Assembly: GCA_902583635.1 (NCBI GenBank)
Contig: CACHWJ010000006.1
Span: 1-49,925, forward strand
DNA from: an uncultured Pelagibacteraceae bacterium
Lineage (GTDB): Bacteria > Pseudomonadota > Alphaproteobacteria > Pelagibacterales > Pelagibacteraceae
DNA: 49,925 nucleotides
Direction: 5' to 3'
In this document: positions 18,426 to 27,283 of the stretch, in pieces
How positions within the stretch are numbered: the stretch's first letter is position 1
Layout: each line of letters opens with the position of its first letter
The notes under the pieces: generated by a model
What the model was told of the DNA's origin: nothing
Databases searched by the model: none
Seen by the model: the letters and a program-made list of their open reading frames with translations, nothing else
Program-made: the position numbers and the translations under genes

Positions 18426-18731
18426 GCGTTAAAAATATTTTATTTTTTTTCACAACTTTTAGTAAGCACATTATCTATTTAAATGTGATTTATTTTTACT
18501 ATATTTAGATTTAGTAAATATTTACTTAATATAAATGCAATCTATATTTGATTCAATCATAGTTTGATTCAATTTATAATTTTAATTTCTAAATTCTTTT
18601 AAAATTAAAACTCAACTTTAGCTATGTGACATCTAAATCCACAATCCTAGATTTTATTTTTTTTTTAAATTTTTTATTAACTTGTTGCAAATTATTTTAA
18701 ATCGGTTCTAACTGATCTTCTTCCAAAAGTT
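18426..18731 (+). other. 306-nt AT-rich spacer upstream of dnaA (dnaA control or possible origin region)
   Basis: This is the longest gene-free stretch in the window and I see no reading frame worth calling. It contains a weak hairpin (18467-18487), a DnaA-box-like TTTTTCACA (18446-18454, one mismatch from TTATNCACA), a poorer AAATCCACA (18635-18643, two mismatches), a direct repeat of TTTGATTCAAT at 18547 and 18563, and a nearly pure A/T stretch at 18650-18681 that would unwind easily. These could belong to the dnaA promoter or an origin, but box number and quality are too low to call oriC. Confidence 0.35.
18547..18573 (+). repeat. Two direct copies of TTTGATTCAAT
   Basis: Exact 11-nt copies lie at 18547-18557 and 18563-18573, a 16-nt period, about 160 nt before dnaA. 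Each contains the inverted pair TTGA/TCAA, so each could be one operator. A pair of protein-binding sites for dnaA control is a reasonable reading but unproven. Confidence 0.5.
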
Positions 18732-20150
18732 ATGAACAAACTACCAAACAACCAAAATATAGAGAATTTTAAATCTGAGGGTTTTGACTGGCGATTGGTT
18801 CAAGCTGATATGAGAGATAAATTAGGGTCTGAAGTTTATGAAAGTTGGTTAAAAAAAATTTCATTTATAGAGGAATTTAATAATTATATATTACTGTCTG
18901 TACCAACCAGATTTATTAGAGACTGGATAACATCAAGATATTTAGACCAAATAATAAAAATCATAAAAACTTACAAAAAAGATATTGTAAGAATTGAATT
19001 TAAAATAGTTGAACCAGATAATCCTGCTCAAACCAAAGAGGTTATAAAAGAAGAAAGTAACTTAAAAGAGAATGTTTCGTTTATTAAAGACTCTTATTTA
19101 CAATATAATAGAATTGATCCCAATAAACGATTTGATAACTTTATCACGGGATCAAGTAATAAGCTAGCTTATGAGGCATCACTAAAGGTCTCAGAAAATA
19201 TTTCGCATTACAACCCACTTTATGTTTATGGCGGTGTTGGAATGGGAAAAACACACTTGTTGAATTCCATTGGTTTTGAATTAAAAAAAAATAATAAAGT
19301 TATGTTTATTTCAGCAGAACGCTTTATGTATCAATTTGTAAAATCAATAAAATCGAATGATATGGTAAAGTTCAAAGAATATTTTAGAAACACAGATATT
19401 TTATTAATTGATGATATTCAATTCATAAGTGGTAAAGAGGCCATGCAAGAAGAATTTTTTCATACATTTAATGCTTTATTAGATAAAGGTTCTCAAATAA
19501 TCGTCTCTGCCGATAGACCTCCCAATAAATTAGCAAGAATTCAAGAAAGAATTAAATCTAGATTTTCAGGTGGATTAGTAGTTGATATCCAAAAACCAGA
19601 TCTAGAATTAAGAAAAAAAATTGTTCAAAAAAAAACTGAAGAACTAAATAGTATATATTTAGACCAATTACAGATTTCAAAAGATATTCAAGATTTTATC
19701 AGCACTGAAGTCAAAGGTAGTATAAGAGAGCTAGTTGGAGCAATTAATAGATTGGTTTCTTTCTCAAGAATATATGAAAAAGTCCCAAATTTATCTGAAA
19801 CAAAAGTAGTCCTAAAGGATTTATTAAATATATCTGAAAACAGAGTTACTATTGATTTAATTCAAACAATGGTGTGTAAGTTTTTTAAAATTAGTAAGAA
19901 TGAGATGTTATCTTCGAGAAGATCAAGGTATTTAGTTAGACCTAGACAAACTGCAATATATTTAACCAAAATTCTAACCTCAAAATCATTACCTGAAATT
20001 GGAAGAGAATTTTCAAATAGAGATCATACAACAATAATACATTCAGTTAAAACTATTGAAAAAATTAAAGATAAGGATCCAGAGATGGTTGACAATATTA
20101 ATAAATTAAAAAATCAAATATTATACAATAACAAAGATAATGAAATTTAA
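18732..20150 (+). CDS. dnaA: Chromosomal replication initiator protein DnaA
   Basis: AAA+ ATPase that opens the origin and loads the helicase. 472 aa with domain I (about 1-80, WLKKISFIEEFNNYILLSVPTRFIRDWI), a short linker, the AAA+ domain III with Walker A GGVGMGKTHLL, Walker B LLIDDIQFISGKEAMQEEFF and a sensor II-like region, and domain IV with the box-binding signature EFSNRDHTTIIHSVKTI. It follows a 306-nt spacer and overlaps dnaN by 11 nt, an unusually tight dnaA-dnaN junction. Confidence 0.97.
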   Translation: MNKLPNNQNIENFKSEGFDWRLVQADMRDKLGSEVYESWLKKISFIEEFNNYILLSVPTRFIRDWITSRYLDQIIKIIKTYKKDIVRIEFKIVEPDNPAQTKEVIKEESNLKENVSFIKDSYLQYNRIDPNKRFDNFITGSSNKLAYEASLKVSENISHYNPLYVYGGVGMGKTHLLNSIGFELKKNNKVMFISAERFMYQFVKSIKSNDMVKFKEYFRNTDILLIDDIQFISGKEAMQEEFFHTFNALLDKGSQIIVSADRPPNKLARIQERIKSRFSGGLVVDIQKPDLELRKKIVQKKTEELNSIYLDQLQISKDIQDFISTEVKGSIRELVGAINRLVSFSRIYEKVPNLSETKVVLKDLLNISENRVTIDLIQTMVCKFFKISKNEMLSSRRSRYLVRPRQTAIYLTKILTSKSLPEIGREFSNRDHTTIIHSVKTIEKIKDKDPEMVDNINKLKNQILYNNKDNEI

Positions 20151-21252
20151 CGTTAATCAACAAGACCTCCAGCAGGCACTTAATTATTGTCAGGGAGTTA
20201 TAGAAAAGAGAAGCACTTTGCCAATTTTGTCGAATATTTTAATTGATGCAAATAATTCAAACTTAATAATAACAGCAACAGACTTAGATTTAATTTTTAT
20301 TCATAGAATAAATAATGTGGAAGTATTGGAGGAAGGAAAAACTACAACAGTATCTTCAACTATATATGATATTGTAAGAAAGTTATCATCTGGAAAAAAA
20401 ATTAATTTAACTTTAAATGATTCAAGTAAACTTCATTTAGAGTCAGAAAAATCTATTTTTAATTTAAACTGTCTTAGCCCATCAGAATTTCCACTTACAG
20501 ATGAAAATTTTAACCAAAATGCATTTGTCATAAAATCTAAACAACTTTTGAAACTACTAAACAAATGCAAATTTTCAGTTTCTAGCGATGAAACCAGACA
20601 TTACTTAAGTGGAATTTATTTCCATCAAACAGAGGTAGAAGATAAAAATTATCTTACAGCTGTAGCTACTGATAGTCATCGAATGTCCATTTCTAAAATT
20701 AGATTAGATGAAAAAATTGATTTTGATCCTATTATTTTGCCAAAAAAAACAATATTTCAGCTATGTTCTCTTTTGGATAGCTATGACGGTGATGTAAAAG
20801 TTTCAAATGTTAAATCTAAAATTAAATTTGAATTAAACAATAGCATATTAATATCAAAGCTTATAGATGGTAAATTTCCTAATTATGTTCAGGTAATTCC
20901 TAAAAATAATCAAAAAAAATTAGAGATAGATCTAAAATTATTTCTTAATTCTGTTGATAGAGTAGCATCTGTATCTTTAGATAAAAAAGATGGAGTAAAA
21001 TTTAGTTTATCAAAAGATACTTTAAACTTATCTGTGAACAATGCTAACAGTGGCGATGGTAAGGAAACAATAAGCGCTAAATTTGATGACGATTTAGAAA
21101 TTAGTTTTAACTCTAGATATTTAATAGATGTAGCTTCCCAACTAGATGGGGAAAAAGTTGAAATATTTTTTAACGATACAGGCTCTCCAGCTTTAATAAA
21201 AGATCCAGGTGATTTTGACAGTATATATGTTGTTATGCCCATGAAAGGTTAA
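20140..21252 (+). CDS. dnaN: DNA polymerase III beta sliding clamp
   Basis: Ring-shaped processivity clamp of the replicative polymerase. 370 aa, three repeated clamp domains: ITATDLDLIFIHRI in domain 1, SSDETRHYLSGIYF and AVATDSHRMSISKI in domain 2, and the C-terminal YVVMPMKG that closes domain 3 near the partner-binding pocket. The ATG lies within the last codons of dnaA. Its TAA shares the four bases TTAA with the stop of the convergent plsC. Confidence 0.96.
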   Translation: MKFNVNQQDLQQALNYCQGVIEKRSTLPILSNILIDANNSNLIITATDLDLIFIHRINNVEVLEEGKTTTVSSTIYDIVRKLSSGKKINLTLNDSSKLHLESEKSIFNLNCLSPSEFPLTDENFNQNAFVIKSKQLLKLLNKCKFSVSSDETRHYLSGIYFHQTEVEDKNYLTAVATDSHRMSISKIRLDEKIDFDPIILPKKTIFQLCSLLDSYDGDVKVSNVKSKIKFELNNSILISKLIDGKFPNYVQVIPKNNQKKLEIDLKLFLNSVDRVASVSLDKKDGVKFSLSKDTLNLSVNNANSGDGKETISAKFDDDLEISFNSRYLIDVASQLDGEKVEIFFNDTGSPALIKDPGDFDSIYVVMPMKG

Positions 21253-21959
21253 TTTAATAAGTTTAGCTCTTTATAAATTTTACTCTCTAAATCTTTTAAA
21301 AAATTTTCTTTTCCCATTCCAGCATTTATAGGATTTAAAATTGAAACAGTTATTGTTTTATGACTATTTTTTGGACCTTTTTTAGGCCACACGTAACCAG
21401 AATTAATAGCAACTGGTTGGCAGGCTATATTTAGCTCCTCATAAATTCTTGTAGCACCTTTTTTAAATGGAGTACGTTCACTGGGCATAACTCTAGTTCC
21501 TTGAGGAAAAATTATCAATGGTCTATCACTATTGTTTACTGTTTTTAAAATATCCTCAAAAAATCCTAAATTGTCTTTACTTACTTTGTTTCTATTTATT
21601 GAGATAGATCCAATTTTTTTTAAATACCATCCAAAAACTGGGATTCGAAGTAACTCTTTTTTTAAGATAAATACTGGTGAATTAAAAATGGTTTGTAGAT
21701 AGAATGTTTCAAACATTGACTGGTGGGAGGCAGCAATAAAAAATTTTTGATCAGTTACTATATTTTCCTTACCTTTAATTATAATTTTTACTGATAGAAA
21801 AATTTTTAGGCAAAATTCAGCCCAATAACCCATCAATTTTCCTCCAAGTAAAGTAATTTTTCTTGGCAAAAGTAATGCAGGTAAAAATGTTATTGAAATT
21901 ATAATTATTCCTACAAAAAAAAATATTGAAAATAATAAATTTCTGATCATTTTTATCAA
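21249..21959 (-). CDS. plsC: 1-acyl-sn-glycerol-3-phosphate acyltransferase
   Basis: Inner-membrane enzyme making phosphatidic acid from lysophosphatidate. An N-terminal membrane segment (about residues 7-32) is followed by acyltransferase motif I HQSMFE (His79, acidic Glu84; E in place of D, as I recall from other alphaproteobacterial PlsC), the INRNK region of motif II, and motif III FPQGTR in place of FPEGTR. 236 aa is normal. It lies 3 nt downstream of lysA and converges on dnaN. Confidence 0.88.
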   Translation of the reverse strand: MIKMIRNLLFSIFFFVGIIIISITFLPALLLPRKITLLGGKLMGYWAEFCLKIFLSVKIIIKGKENIVTDQKFFIAASHQSMFETFYLQTIFNSPVFILKKELLRIPVFGWYLKKIGSISINRNKVSKDNLGFFEDILKTVNNSDRPLIIFPQGTRVMPSERTPFKKGATRIYEELNIACQPVAINSGYVWPKKGPKNSHKTITVSILNPINAGMGKENFLKDLESKIYKELNLLN

Positions 21960-21962
21960 AAG

Positions 21963-23177
21963 CTAAATTAAGTCTGTATGCTTTTGTCTATTTTTAATTA
22001 TTTTAATTGTTCTTCCTTTTATAAGCAATTCAACAGGCTTTGGTCTAAGATTATAATTAGAGCTTAGAGACATTCCATATGCACCCACATCACATATAGC
22101 TATAAAATCTTTTTCTTTTAGTTTTTGAAATTTTTTTAAAGTTACAAATTTATCTGTACTTTCACAAATAGGACCTACAAATTCATAAGTATTTTTTGAG
22201 ACATTGTTAGATTTATTTACTGGTAATATTTTATGAACTGCTCCATATAGAGCTGGTCTCATAAGATCATTCATTGCAGCATCTAAAATAATAAATTTTT
22301 TAGCACCACCATCTTTGATATAAATTATTTTAGATATCAAAGTTCCTGTATTACCAATTATCGATCTACCTGGTTCAAAAATAATCTTTGTGTTATGTTT
22401 TTTTAAAAAATTTTTAATTGCTGAATTATATTTTTTATAATTAAGCTTTTTAATTTTATTGTTGTAAGAAATCCCCATGCCCCCGCCTAAATCTACGAAT
22501 TTAAATTTGTGTTTGGTTTTATTTATTATATTACTTACAGCTTTGAGCATTCTTTCATATGGCTTATAGTCTAATATTTGACTACCTATATGAACACTTA
22601 AACATTGTAGGCTGATATTTTTAGAATTTTCACAGTATTTTACGAGTTCACTAAACTTTTTACTATTAACACCAAATTTATTCTCACTTTTACCAGTAGA
22701 AATTTGTTTAAGAGTTTTTGCATCAGTATTTGGGTTTAGTCTTATGCCAATTTGCACTATTTTTTTTTTTCGTTTTGCAATTTTATTAATTTCTTGAATT
22801 TCACTTTTTGACTCAGCATTAATAAGTAGTATTTTTTTTTCGATTGCAAAATTGATTTCTTCATTTGTTTTTCCTACTCCTGAAAATACTATTTTTCTTG
22901 GACTCACTCCTGCTTTTAAAGCTAACATAAGTTCTCCTTTTGAAACAACGTCAGCTCCTAAACCAAATTTTTTAATTTCTCTAATTAAATTTATATTAGT
23001 ATTAGATTTTACTGAAAAGCATATCAATGGAGAAAAGGATTTAAAATTTTCTTTAAAATTATTTATGTTTTCTTTTAACTTTGAGTAAGAATAACAATAA
23101 GCAGGTGTACCAAATTTATGAGCTAAACTTTGAAAATTGATCTTTTCTATTGTTAATTTTTTATTGTTATATCTCAT
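21963..23177 (-). CDS. lysA: Diaminopimelate decarboxylase
   Basis: PLP enzyme that decarboxylates meso-diaminopimelate to lysine. 404 aa, alanine-racemase-like barrel with the PLP lysine in ICFSVKSNTN, then LSVHIGSQI, the glycine-rich phosphate site VDLGGGMGISYN, EPGRSIIGNTG, and the second active-site Cys in GPICESTDKF. It overlaps the LptM-like lipoprotein gene as TAATG. The order argH-lptM-lysA is common in proteobacteria. Confidence 0.95.
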   Translation of the reverse strand: MRYNNKKLTIEKINFQSLAHKFGTPAYCYSYSKLKENINNFKENFKSFSPLICFSVKSNTNINLIREIKKFGLGADVVSKGELMLALKAGVSPRKIVFSGVGKTNEEINFAIEKKILLINAESKSEIQEINKIAKRKKKIVQIGIRLNPNTDAKTLKQISTGKSENKFGVNSKKFSELVKYCENSKNISLQCLSVHIGSQILDYKPYERMLKAVSNIINKTKHKFKFVDLGGGMGISYNNKIKKLNYKKYNSAIKNFLKKHNTKIIFEPGRSIIGNTGTLISKIIYIKDGGAKKFIILDAAMNDLMRPALYGAVHKILPVNKSNNVSKNTYEFVGPICESTDKFVTLKKFQKLKEKDFIAICDVGAYGMSLSSNYNLRPKPVELLIKGRTIKIIKNRQKHTDLI

Positions 23178-23308
23178 TAAGCTTGCTTAATTAAAAGTGA
23201 TTGCATATTTATTTTCATTGTAGTTTCTTTATATTCAGGATCACCTTTTTTCCCACAAGAGATTAAGATGCAACACATTATCAAAGCTAAGGCAAATTTT
23301 CTGATCAT
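23177..23308 (-). CDS. lptM: Small LptM/YifL-like lipoprotein
   Basis: A 43-residue frame too short for most gene callers. It begins MIRKFALALIMCC, has a signal-peptide hydrophobic core and a lipobox LISC (Cys18), followed by GKKGDPEY, which matches the Cys-Gly-x-Lys-Gly pattern of LptM/YifL. In E. coli LptM assists oxidation and maturation of the LPS translocon LptD. The start is 2 nt after the argH stop and the stop overlaps the lysA ATG, so it is a true operon member. The conserved position and lipobox make this convincing despite the size. Confidence 0.85.
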   Translation of the reverse strand: MIRKFALALIMCCILISCGKKGDPEYKETTMKINMQSLLIKQA

Positions 23309-23310
23309 AT

Positions 23311-24696
23311 TTATTTTTTATATTTAATTATCATCTTTTTAATATTATCAAAAGATGTTCCCCCGAATGATTTTTTTGAATCAACAGAATTGTCTAAATC
23401 AAACACTTTTAAAACATCTTCAGTAATTTTAGGCTCAATTTTTCTAAGTTGATCTAAAGATAGTTCGTTTAATTTTTTTTTTCTTTTTTCAGCTAAATTA
23501 ACAATGGCTGAAGTTTTTTGATAAGCTTTTCTAAATGACATTGAATGATTTTTAACAAGATAGTCAGCTAAGTCAGTTGCAGTAATGTATCCACTATTCG
23601 CGAGCTCATACATTTTTTTTTTATTAGGATTGCAATTTTTTAACACTTCATCAAAAATTTTTAGACAATTTATAAGTGTATCGTGTGAATTAAATACTAT
23701 CTCTTTATCATCCTGAAGATCCTTAAAATAAGATAATGGTAATCCTTTTAAAATAGTAAGCATTGAAAAAAGATTTCCATAAGTACTTCCAGATTTACCT
23801 CTTAGATACTCTAAAAGATCAGGATTCTTTTTTTGTGGCATAATCGAAGATCCAGTTACAACTTTGTCAGATAAATTAATTAAATTAAATCCATCTGAGT
23901 TCCAAATAATCAACTCTTCAGCAATTCTTGAAATATGCATAGAGCATACTGATATACTGTAAAGAAAATCAAGAACATAATCTCTATCTGAAACTGTATC
24001 AATAGAATTATTTGTAGGTTTTTTAAAACCAAGTTTTTTGGTTGTATAATTTCTGTCTATATTAAATGACGTGCCAGATAAAGCAGCAACGCCGAGAGGA
24101 TTTTCATCCAAACTGTCTATATTATTAGAAAATCTTTTTTTATCTCTATTAAAAATTTCAACATAAGACATTAGGTAATGTGCGAATGAAATTGCCTGAG
24201 CATTTTTTAAATGAGTAAAACCAGGCATAATAGTCTTAATATTTTTTTCAGCTAATTTTATAGAACTTGTAATGACTTTATCAATATTTTTATTTATTTC
24301 TTTAGTTGCAGTTTTTAACCACATTTTAAAATCAGTGATCACCTGATCATTTCTTGATCTAGCTGTATGGACATACCCAGCCTCTTCACCAATAATTTGA
24401 AAAAGTCTTTTTTCAATATTCATATGAATATCTTCATATTTTTTATTGAACTCAAATTTTTTACTGGAAATCTCTTTTTCTATTTTATTTAGACCATAAA
24501 TAATTTTATTTTTAATTTTAAATGAGATTATTTTTTGCTTAAAAAGCATCTCCACGTGGACAATTGATCCTTTGATATCCTCTTTGTAGAGTCTTTTATC
24601 GAAATCTAAAGAATTACCAACTTTTTGAAACAAGCTTGATGAATTTTTCTTAATACGCGTGTTCCATATTGCCTGGTTGTTTTTATTTTTTGCCAT
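23311..24696 (-). CDS. argH: Argininosuccinate lyase
   Basis: Last enzyme of arginine synthesis, splitting argininosuccinate to arginine and fumarate. The 461-aa sequence has the superfamily motifs: HVEMLFKQKII early, GYVHTARSRNDQV, GFTHLKNAQAISFAHY and the signature GSSIMPQKKNPDLLEYLRG with the catalytic Ser. It leads the argH-lptM-lysA operon and is divergent from the tlpA-like gene with only 24 nt between start codons. Confidence 0.95.
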   Translation of the reverse strand: MAKNKNNQAIWNTRIKKNSSSLFQKVGNSLDFDKRLYKEDIKGSIVHVEMLFKQKIISFKIKNKIIYGLNKIEKEISSKKFEFNKKYEDIHMNIEKRLFQIIGEEAGYVHTARSRNDQVITDFKMWLKTATKEINKNIDKVITSSIKLAEKNIKTIMPGFTHLKNAQAISFAHYLMSYVEIFNRDKKRFSNNIDSLDENPLGVAALSGTSFNIDRNYTTKKLGFKKPTNNSIDTVSDRDYVLDFLYSISVCSMHISRIAEELIIWNSDGFNLINLSDKVVTGSSIMPQKKNPDLLEYLRGKSGSTYGNLFSMLTILKGLPLSYFKDLQDDKEIVFNSHDTLINCLKIFDEVLKNCNPNKKKMYELANSGYITATDLADYLVKNHSMSFRKAYQKTSAIVNLAEKRKKKLNELSLDQLRKIEPKITEDVLKVFDLDNSVDSKKSFGGTSFDNIKKMIIKYKK

Positions 24697-24720
24697 GATA
24701 TTTAATTATACCTATTTAAT

Positions 24721-25230
24721 ATGAGAATTTTAATATTATTTATCTTTTTAATCACAAGTGCTCTTGCAAATGAATTGCCAGATTTAAAAAATCTTGTAGT
24801 CCATAAAATCCCAAAAATATACGATAATGTTATTTTTTTAGATGATGCAGATGAAGAAATTAATATTCAAAATTTAGATAGTAAGCTGATAATATTAAAT
24901 TTTTGGGCAACTTGGTGTGAACCATGTAAAGAGGAAATGCCCTCTTTAAACAGGTTACAAGCAAATCAAAATCTGAAGAACTTAAAAATATATCCAATTA
25001 ATATTGGTAAAGAAAATCTAAAAAAAGTTAAAAGTTTTTTTACTGAATTAGATATAAATAATTTAGAGCCCTATTTTGATAATCCATCAACTCTAGCAAA
25101 AACTTTTTCTTTAAGAGGGCTTCCAACTACCATACTTTTAAATTCTAAAGGAGAAGAATTTGCTAGGATCATTGGTTCAATAAATTTTGATGATGAAAGA
25201 TTTATCAACTGGCTAAAAAATTTAAGTTAA
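24721..25230 (+). CDS. tlpA: TlpA-family thiol-disulfide oxidoreductase
   Basis: 169-aa periplasmic thioredoxin-like protein. A short signal peptide (ILILFIFLITSALA, cleavage near residue 16) precedes a thioredoxin fold with the redox-active Cys66-Glu-Pro-Cys69 in FWATWCEPCKEEMPSL. The cis-proline is in RGLPTTILL. TlpA/ResA-type proteins reduce apocytochrome c or copper-site cysteines of cytochrome oxidase. Divergence from argH is conserved in Alphaproteobacteria. It could instead be a CcmG-type protein. The stop shares TTAA with the convergent HIG1-like gene. Confidence 0.87.
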   Translation: MRILILFIFLITSALANELPDLKNLVVHKIPKIYDNVIFLDDADEEINIQNLDSKLIILNFWATWCEPCKEEMPSLNRLQANQNLKNLKIYPINIGKENLKKVKSFFTELDINNLEPYFDNPSTLAKTFSLRGLPTTILLNSKGEEFARIIGSINFDDERFINWLKNLS

Positions 25231-25430
25231 TCTTTAAAAAAATAAGCAAAAGCGACCAAAGCAATTATAGCAATAAATTGCAAAATGACTCTCATTTGCA
25301 TTAACTTATTTGAATATTTTTTGCTTGTCTCTCCACCTTTGAAAAGAGTTCCTATACCTAATATCAGGACGACACCCACTGCAATTAAAAGAGCAATAGA
25401 TAAAACTTTAACTATAATTCCTGATAACAT
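25227..25430 (-). CDS. HIG1-like twin-transmembrane protein
   Basis: 67-aa membrane protein with two hydrophobic helices (about residues 4-27 and 47-65) separated by a loop reading KGGETSKKYSNKLMQMRV. The loop and spacing resemble bacterial HIG1-domain proteins, which associate with cytochrome oxidase complexes in mitochondria and Alphaproteobacteria. The function here is inferred. It converges on tlpA, a possible cytochrome-oxidase assembly neighbour. Confidence 0.75.
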   Translation of the reverse strand: MLSGIIVKVLSIALLIAVGVVLILGIGTLFKGGETSKKYSNKLMQMRVILQFIAIIALVAFAYFFKD

Positions 25431-25479
25431 TTTTGTATTGTAGATTGTTTTTAAAGATAAAACACTTAATTAATTAACT

Positions 25480-26130
25480 ATGACATTTTGCCTTAACACT
25501 GTGATTATTAGACCTGAAAATGGAATTGAAATAAAAAAAGCAATTATTTTATTACATGGATATGGTGGTGATGGAAAGGATATTAGTATGCTCTCATTAA
25601 ATTGGAAAAGACATATGCCAAATACAGTTTTTATATGTCCAAATGGGCACGAGACATGTGCTATGAACCCTTCAGGATATCAATGGTTTGATCTTAGCAA
25701 AGAAGAACCATCTTATATATTGGAGCAATCAATTAAAGCTGAGAATGTAATTAAAAAATTTATAGAGGAAGTTAAATTAGAATTTGATTTATCAAATAAA
25801 GACATATGTTTATCTGGTTTTAGTCAAGGTTGTATGATGTCTTTAAATGTTGGCTTAACATCAGATGAAAAATTTTCTTGCATAGTTGGTTTTTCTGGAA
25901 AAATTATCGATAAGGATAACTTAAAAAATAGAATCAAAAATAAAACTCAAACTTTGCTTATCCACGGTGATACCGATCAAATTGTCCCATCAATCAACTT
26001 ACTAGAAGCTAAAGACTTTTTAATAAGAAATAATGTCAAAGTTGATACACTTTTAATTAAAAATTGTGATCATCACATTCCTGTACAAGCTTCTAGTACA
26101 GCATTGAATTATATATTAAAGAAACTTTAA
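25480..26130 (+). CDS. Phospholipase/carboxylesterase-type alpha/beta hydrolase
   Basis: 216-aa cytoplasmic esterase of the Abhydrolase_2 family. The oxyanion region is LLHGYGGDGKD, the nucleophile elbow is GFSQG, the acid is Asp in LIHGDTDQIVP and the base is His in NCDHHIPV, so the Ser-Asp-His triad is complete. There is no signal peptide. Relatives hydrolyse short-chain or lysophospholipid esters; the natural substrate is not inferable. It is followed by an HNH protein after a 47-nt gap. Confidence 0.85.
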   Translation: MTFCLNTVIIRPENGIEIKKAIILLHGYGGDGKDISMLSLNWKRHMPNTVFICPNGHETCAMNPSGYQWFDLSKEEPSYILEQSIKAENVIKKFIEEVKLEFDLSNKDICLSGFSQGCMMSLNVGLTSDEKFSCIVGFSGKIIDKDNLKNRIKNKTQTLLIHGDTDQIVPSINLLEAKDFLIRNNVKVDTLLIKNCDHHIPVQASSTALNYILKKL

Positions 26131-26177
26131 TATCTCTTAATATTGATTAAGTAGATCAAGTGAGTTAAAATTAATCT

Positions 26178-26747
26178 ATGAATAACTTTATTGAACAAAA
26201 CGTTTCATTAGAAAAGTGTCCAGCATTAGTCTTAAATGCTGATTACAGACCGTTAAGCTATTATCCTTTATCATTATGGTCGTGGCAAGACACAGTAAAA
26301 TCAGTTTTTTTAGATAGAGTGATCATAGTTAGCAATTATGATAGAGTCATCCGAAGCCCTTCTTTTAATATGCAATTACCAAGCGTTATTGCACTGAAAG
26401 ATTATATTATTCCACAATCAAAACCAAGCTTTACAAGATTTAATGTATTCTTAAGAGATAAATTTTCTTGCCAGTATTGTGGTAGTGACGAGGAACTTAC
26501 TTTTGATCATTTGCTTCCAAGATCAAAAGGTGGTGAGACTAACTGGGATAACGTAGTTACTGCGTGTTCTGCCTGTAATGTAAAAAAAGGTGGAAAATTA
26601 TTAAAAAATTCAGGAATGAAATTACATCAGCACCCATATAGACCTTCAACAGAAGATTTACACAAAAATGGAAAACATTTTCCTCCAAACTTTCTTCATA
26701 AAAGTTGGATGGACTATTTATATTGGGACGTAGAACTAGAAGCTTAA
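26178..26747 (+). CDS. HNH endonuclease domain protein
   Basis: 189-aa protein with a conserved N-terminal segment (CPALVLNADYRPLSYYPLS) and an HNH nuclease domain at about 100-140. Zinc cysteines are CQYC and CSAC; the ββα-metal residues are Asp-His in TFDHLLPRS and Asn in NWDNVV. This stand-alone architecture is widespread in Alphaproteobacteria as a housekeeping-like gene of unknown role, not a mobile intron nuclease. Its stop shares TTAA with the convergent coq7. Confidence 0.87.
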   Translation: MNNFIEQNVSLEKCPALVLNADYRPLSYYPLSLWSWQDTVKSVFLDRVIIVSNYDRVIRSPSFNMQLPSVIALKDYIIPQSKPSFTRFNVFLRDKFSCQYCGSDEELTFDHLLPRSKGGETNWDNVVTACSACNVKKGGKLLKNSGMKLHQHPYRPSTEDLHKNGKHFPPNFLHKSWMDYLYWDVELEA

Positions 26748-27283
26748 ATTTTTTCAGATATATTTATTGCAATTTTAGATCCAGTTTTTATTAATTTATC
26801 TAAAATTAAGTAAGGTCCTTTTTTGGTTGCACCTTTTTCATAAGCTATATCTTTATGATTTAGCTCATCTTCTCTGAATTTGATAATTTTTTTCTTTAAC
26901 GTTTTTTCACTATCGTCAAGTTGGTTAATCTGATTTAAATAATGTTCATCAATAACTTCTTCAACAGAGGCAGTACAAAGCATTGCAGCTTTTTTACCCA
27001 ATAAAGTAGATCCAAAACCTAAACCTACACCTAATAAATCCCAAAGAGGTAAAAATTTTGTAGGAGCTATATTTCTCTTTTTTATTTCCTTTTCAAAAAA
27101 ATCACGATGTTGTTTTTCATGAATTTTCATTTCTTCAATAGTTTCTTTTAATTTATCATTTTTTACAAATGTATTTAAAGCAAGTAATTGACCTTCATAA
27201 ATTTTTACAGCACCTCTTTCACCAGCGTGATCCACTCTTATAAATTCCTCAATTTTTTTTTTATCTGTTCTTTTCATATCCAA
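26744..27283 (-). CDS. coq7: Demethoxyubiquinone hydroxylase, Coq7 family
   Basis: Diiron monooxygenase hydroxylating the ubiquinone ring. The ferritin-like ligands are visible in RVDHAGERGAVKIYEGQ, the ExxH of KIHEKQHRDFF, EEVIDEHY and EDELNHKD. 179 aa is typical of bacterial Coq7. It uses O2 and therefore fits an aerobic respirer; ubiE and ubiB are elsewhere in this window. It overlaps dsbB by 23 nt on the same strand. Confidence 0.93.
   Translation of the reverse strand: MDMKRTDKKKIEEFIRVDHAGERGAVKIYEGQLLALNTFVKNDKLKETIEEMKIHEKQHRDFFEKEIKKRNIAPTKFLPLWDLLGVGLGFGSTLLGKKAAMLCTASVEEVIDEHYLNQINQLDDSEKTLKKKIIKFREDELNHKDIAYEKGATKKGPYLILDKLIKTGSKIAINISEKI

Noticed and set aside
18426-18731. Calling this spacer oriC
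   Set aside because: Only one DnaA-box candidate within one mismatch and one within two; clustering is too weak without whole-genome skew.
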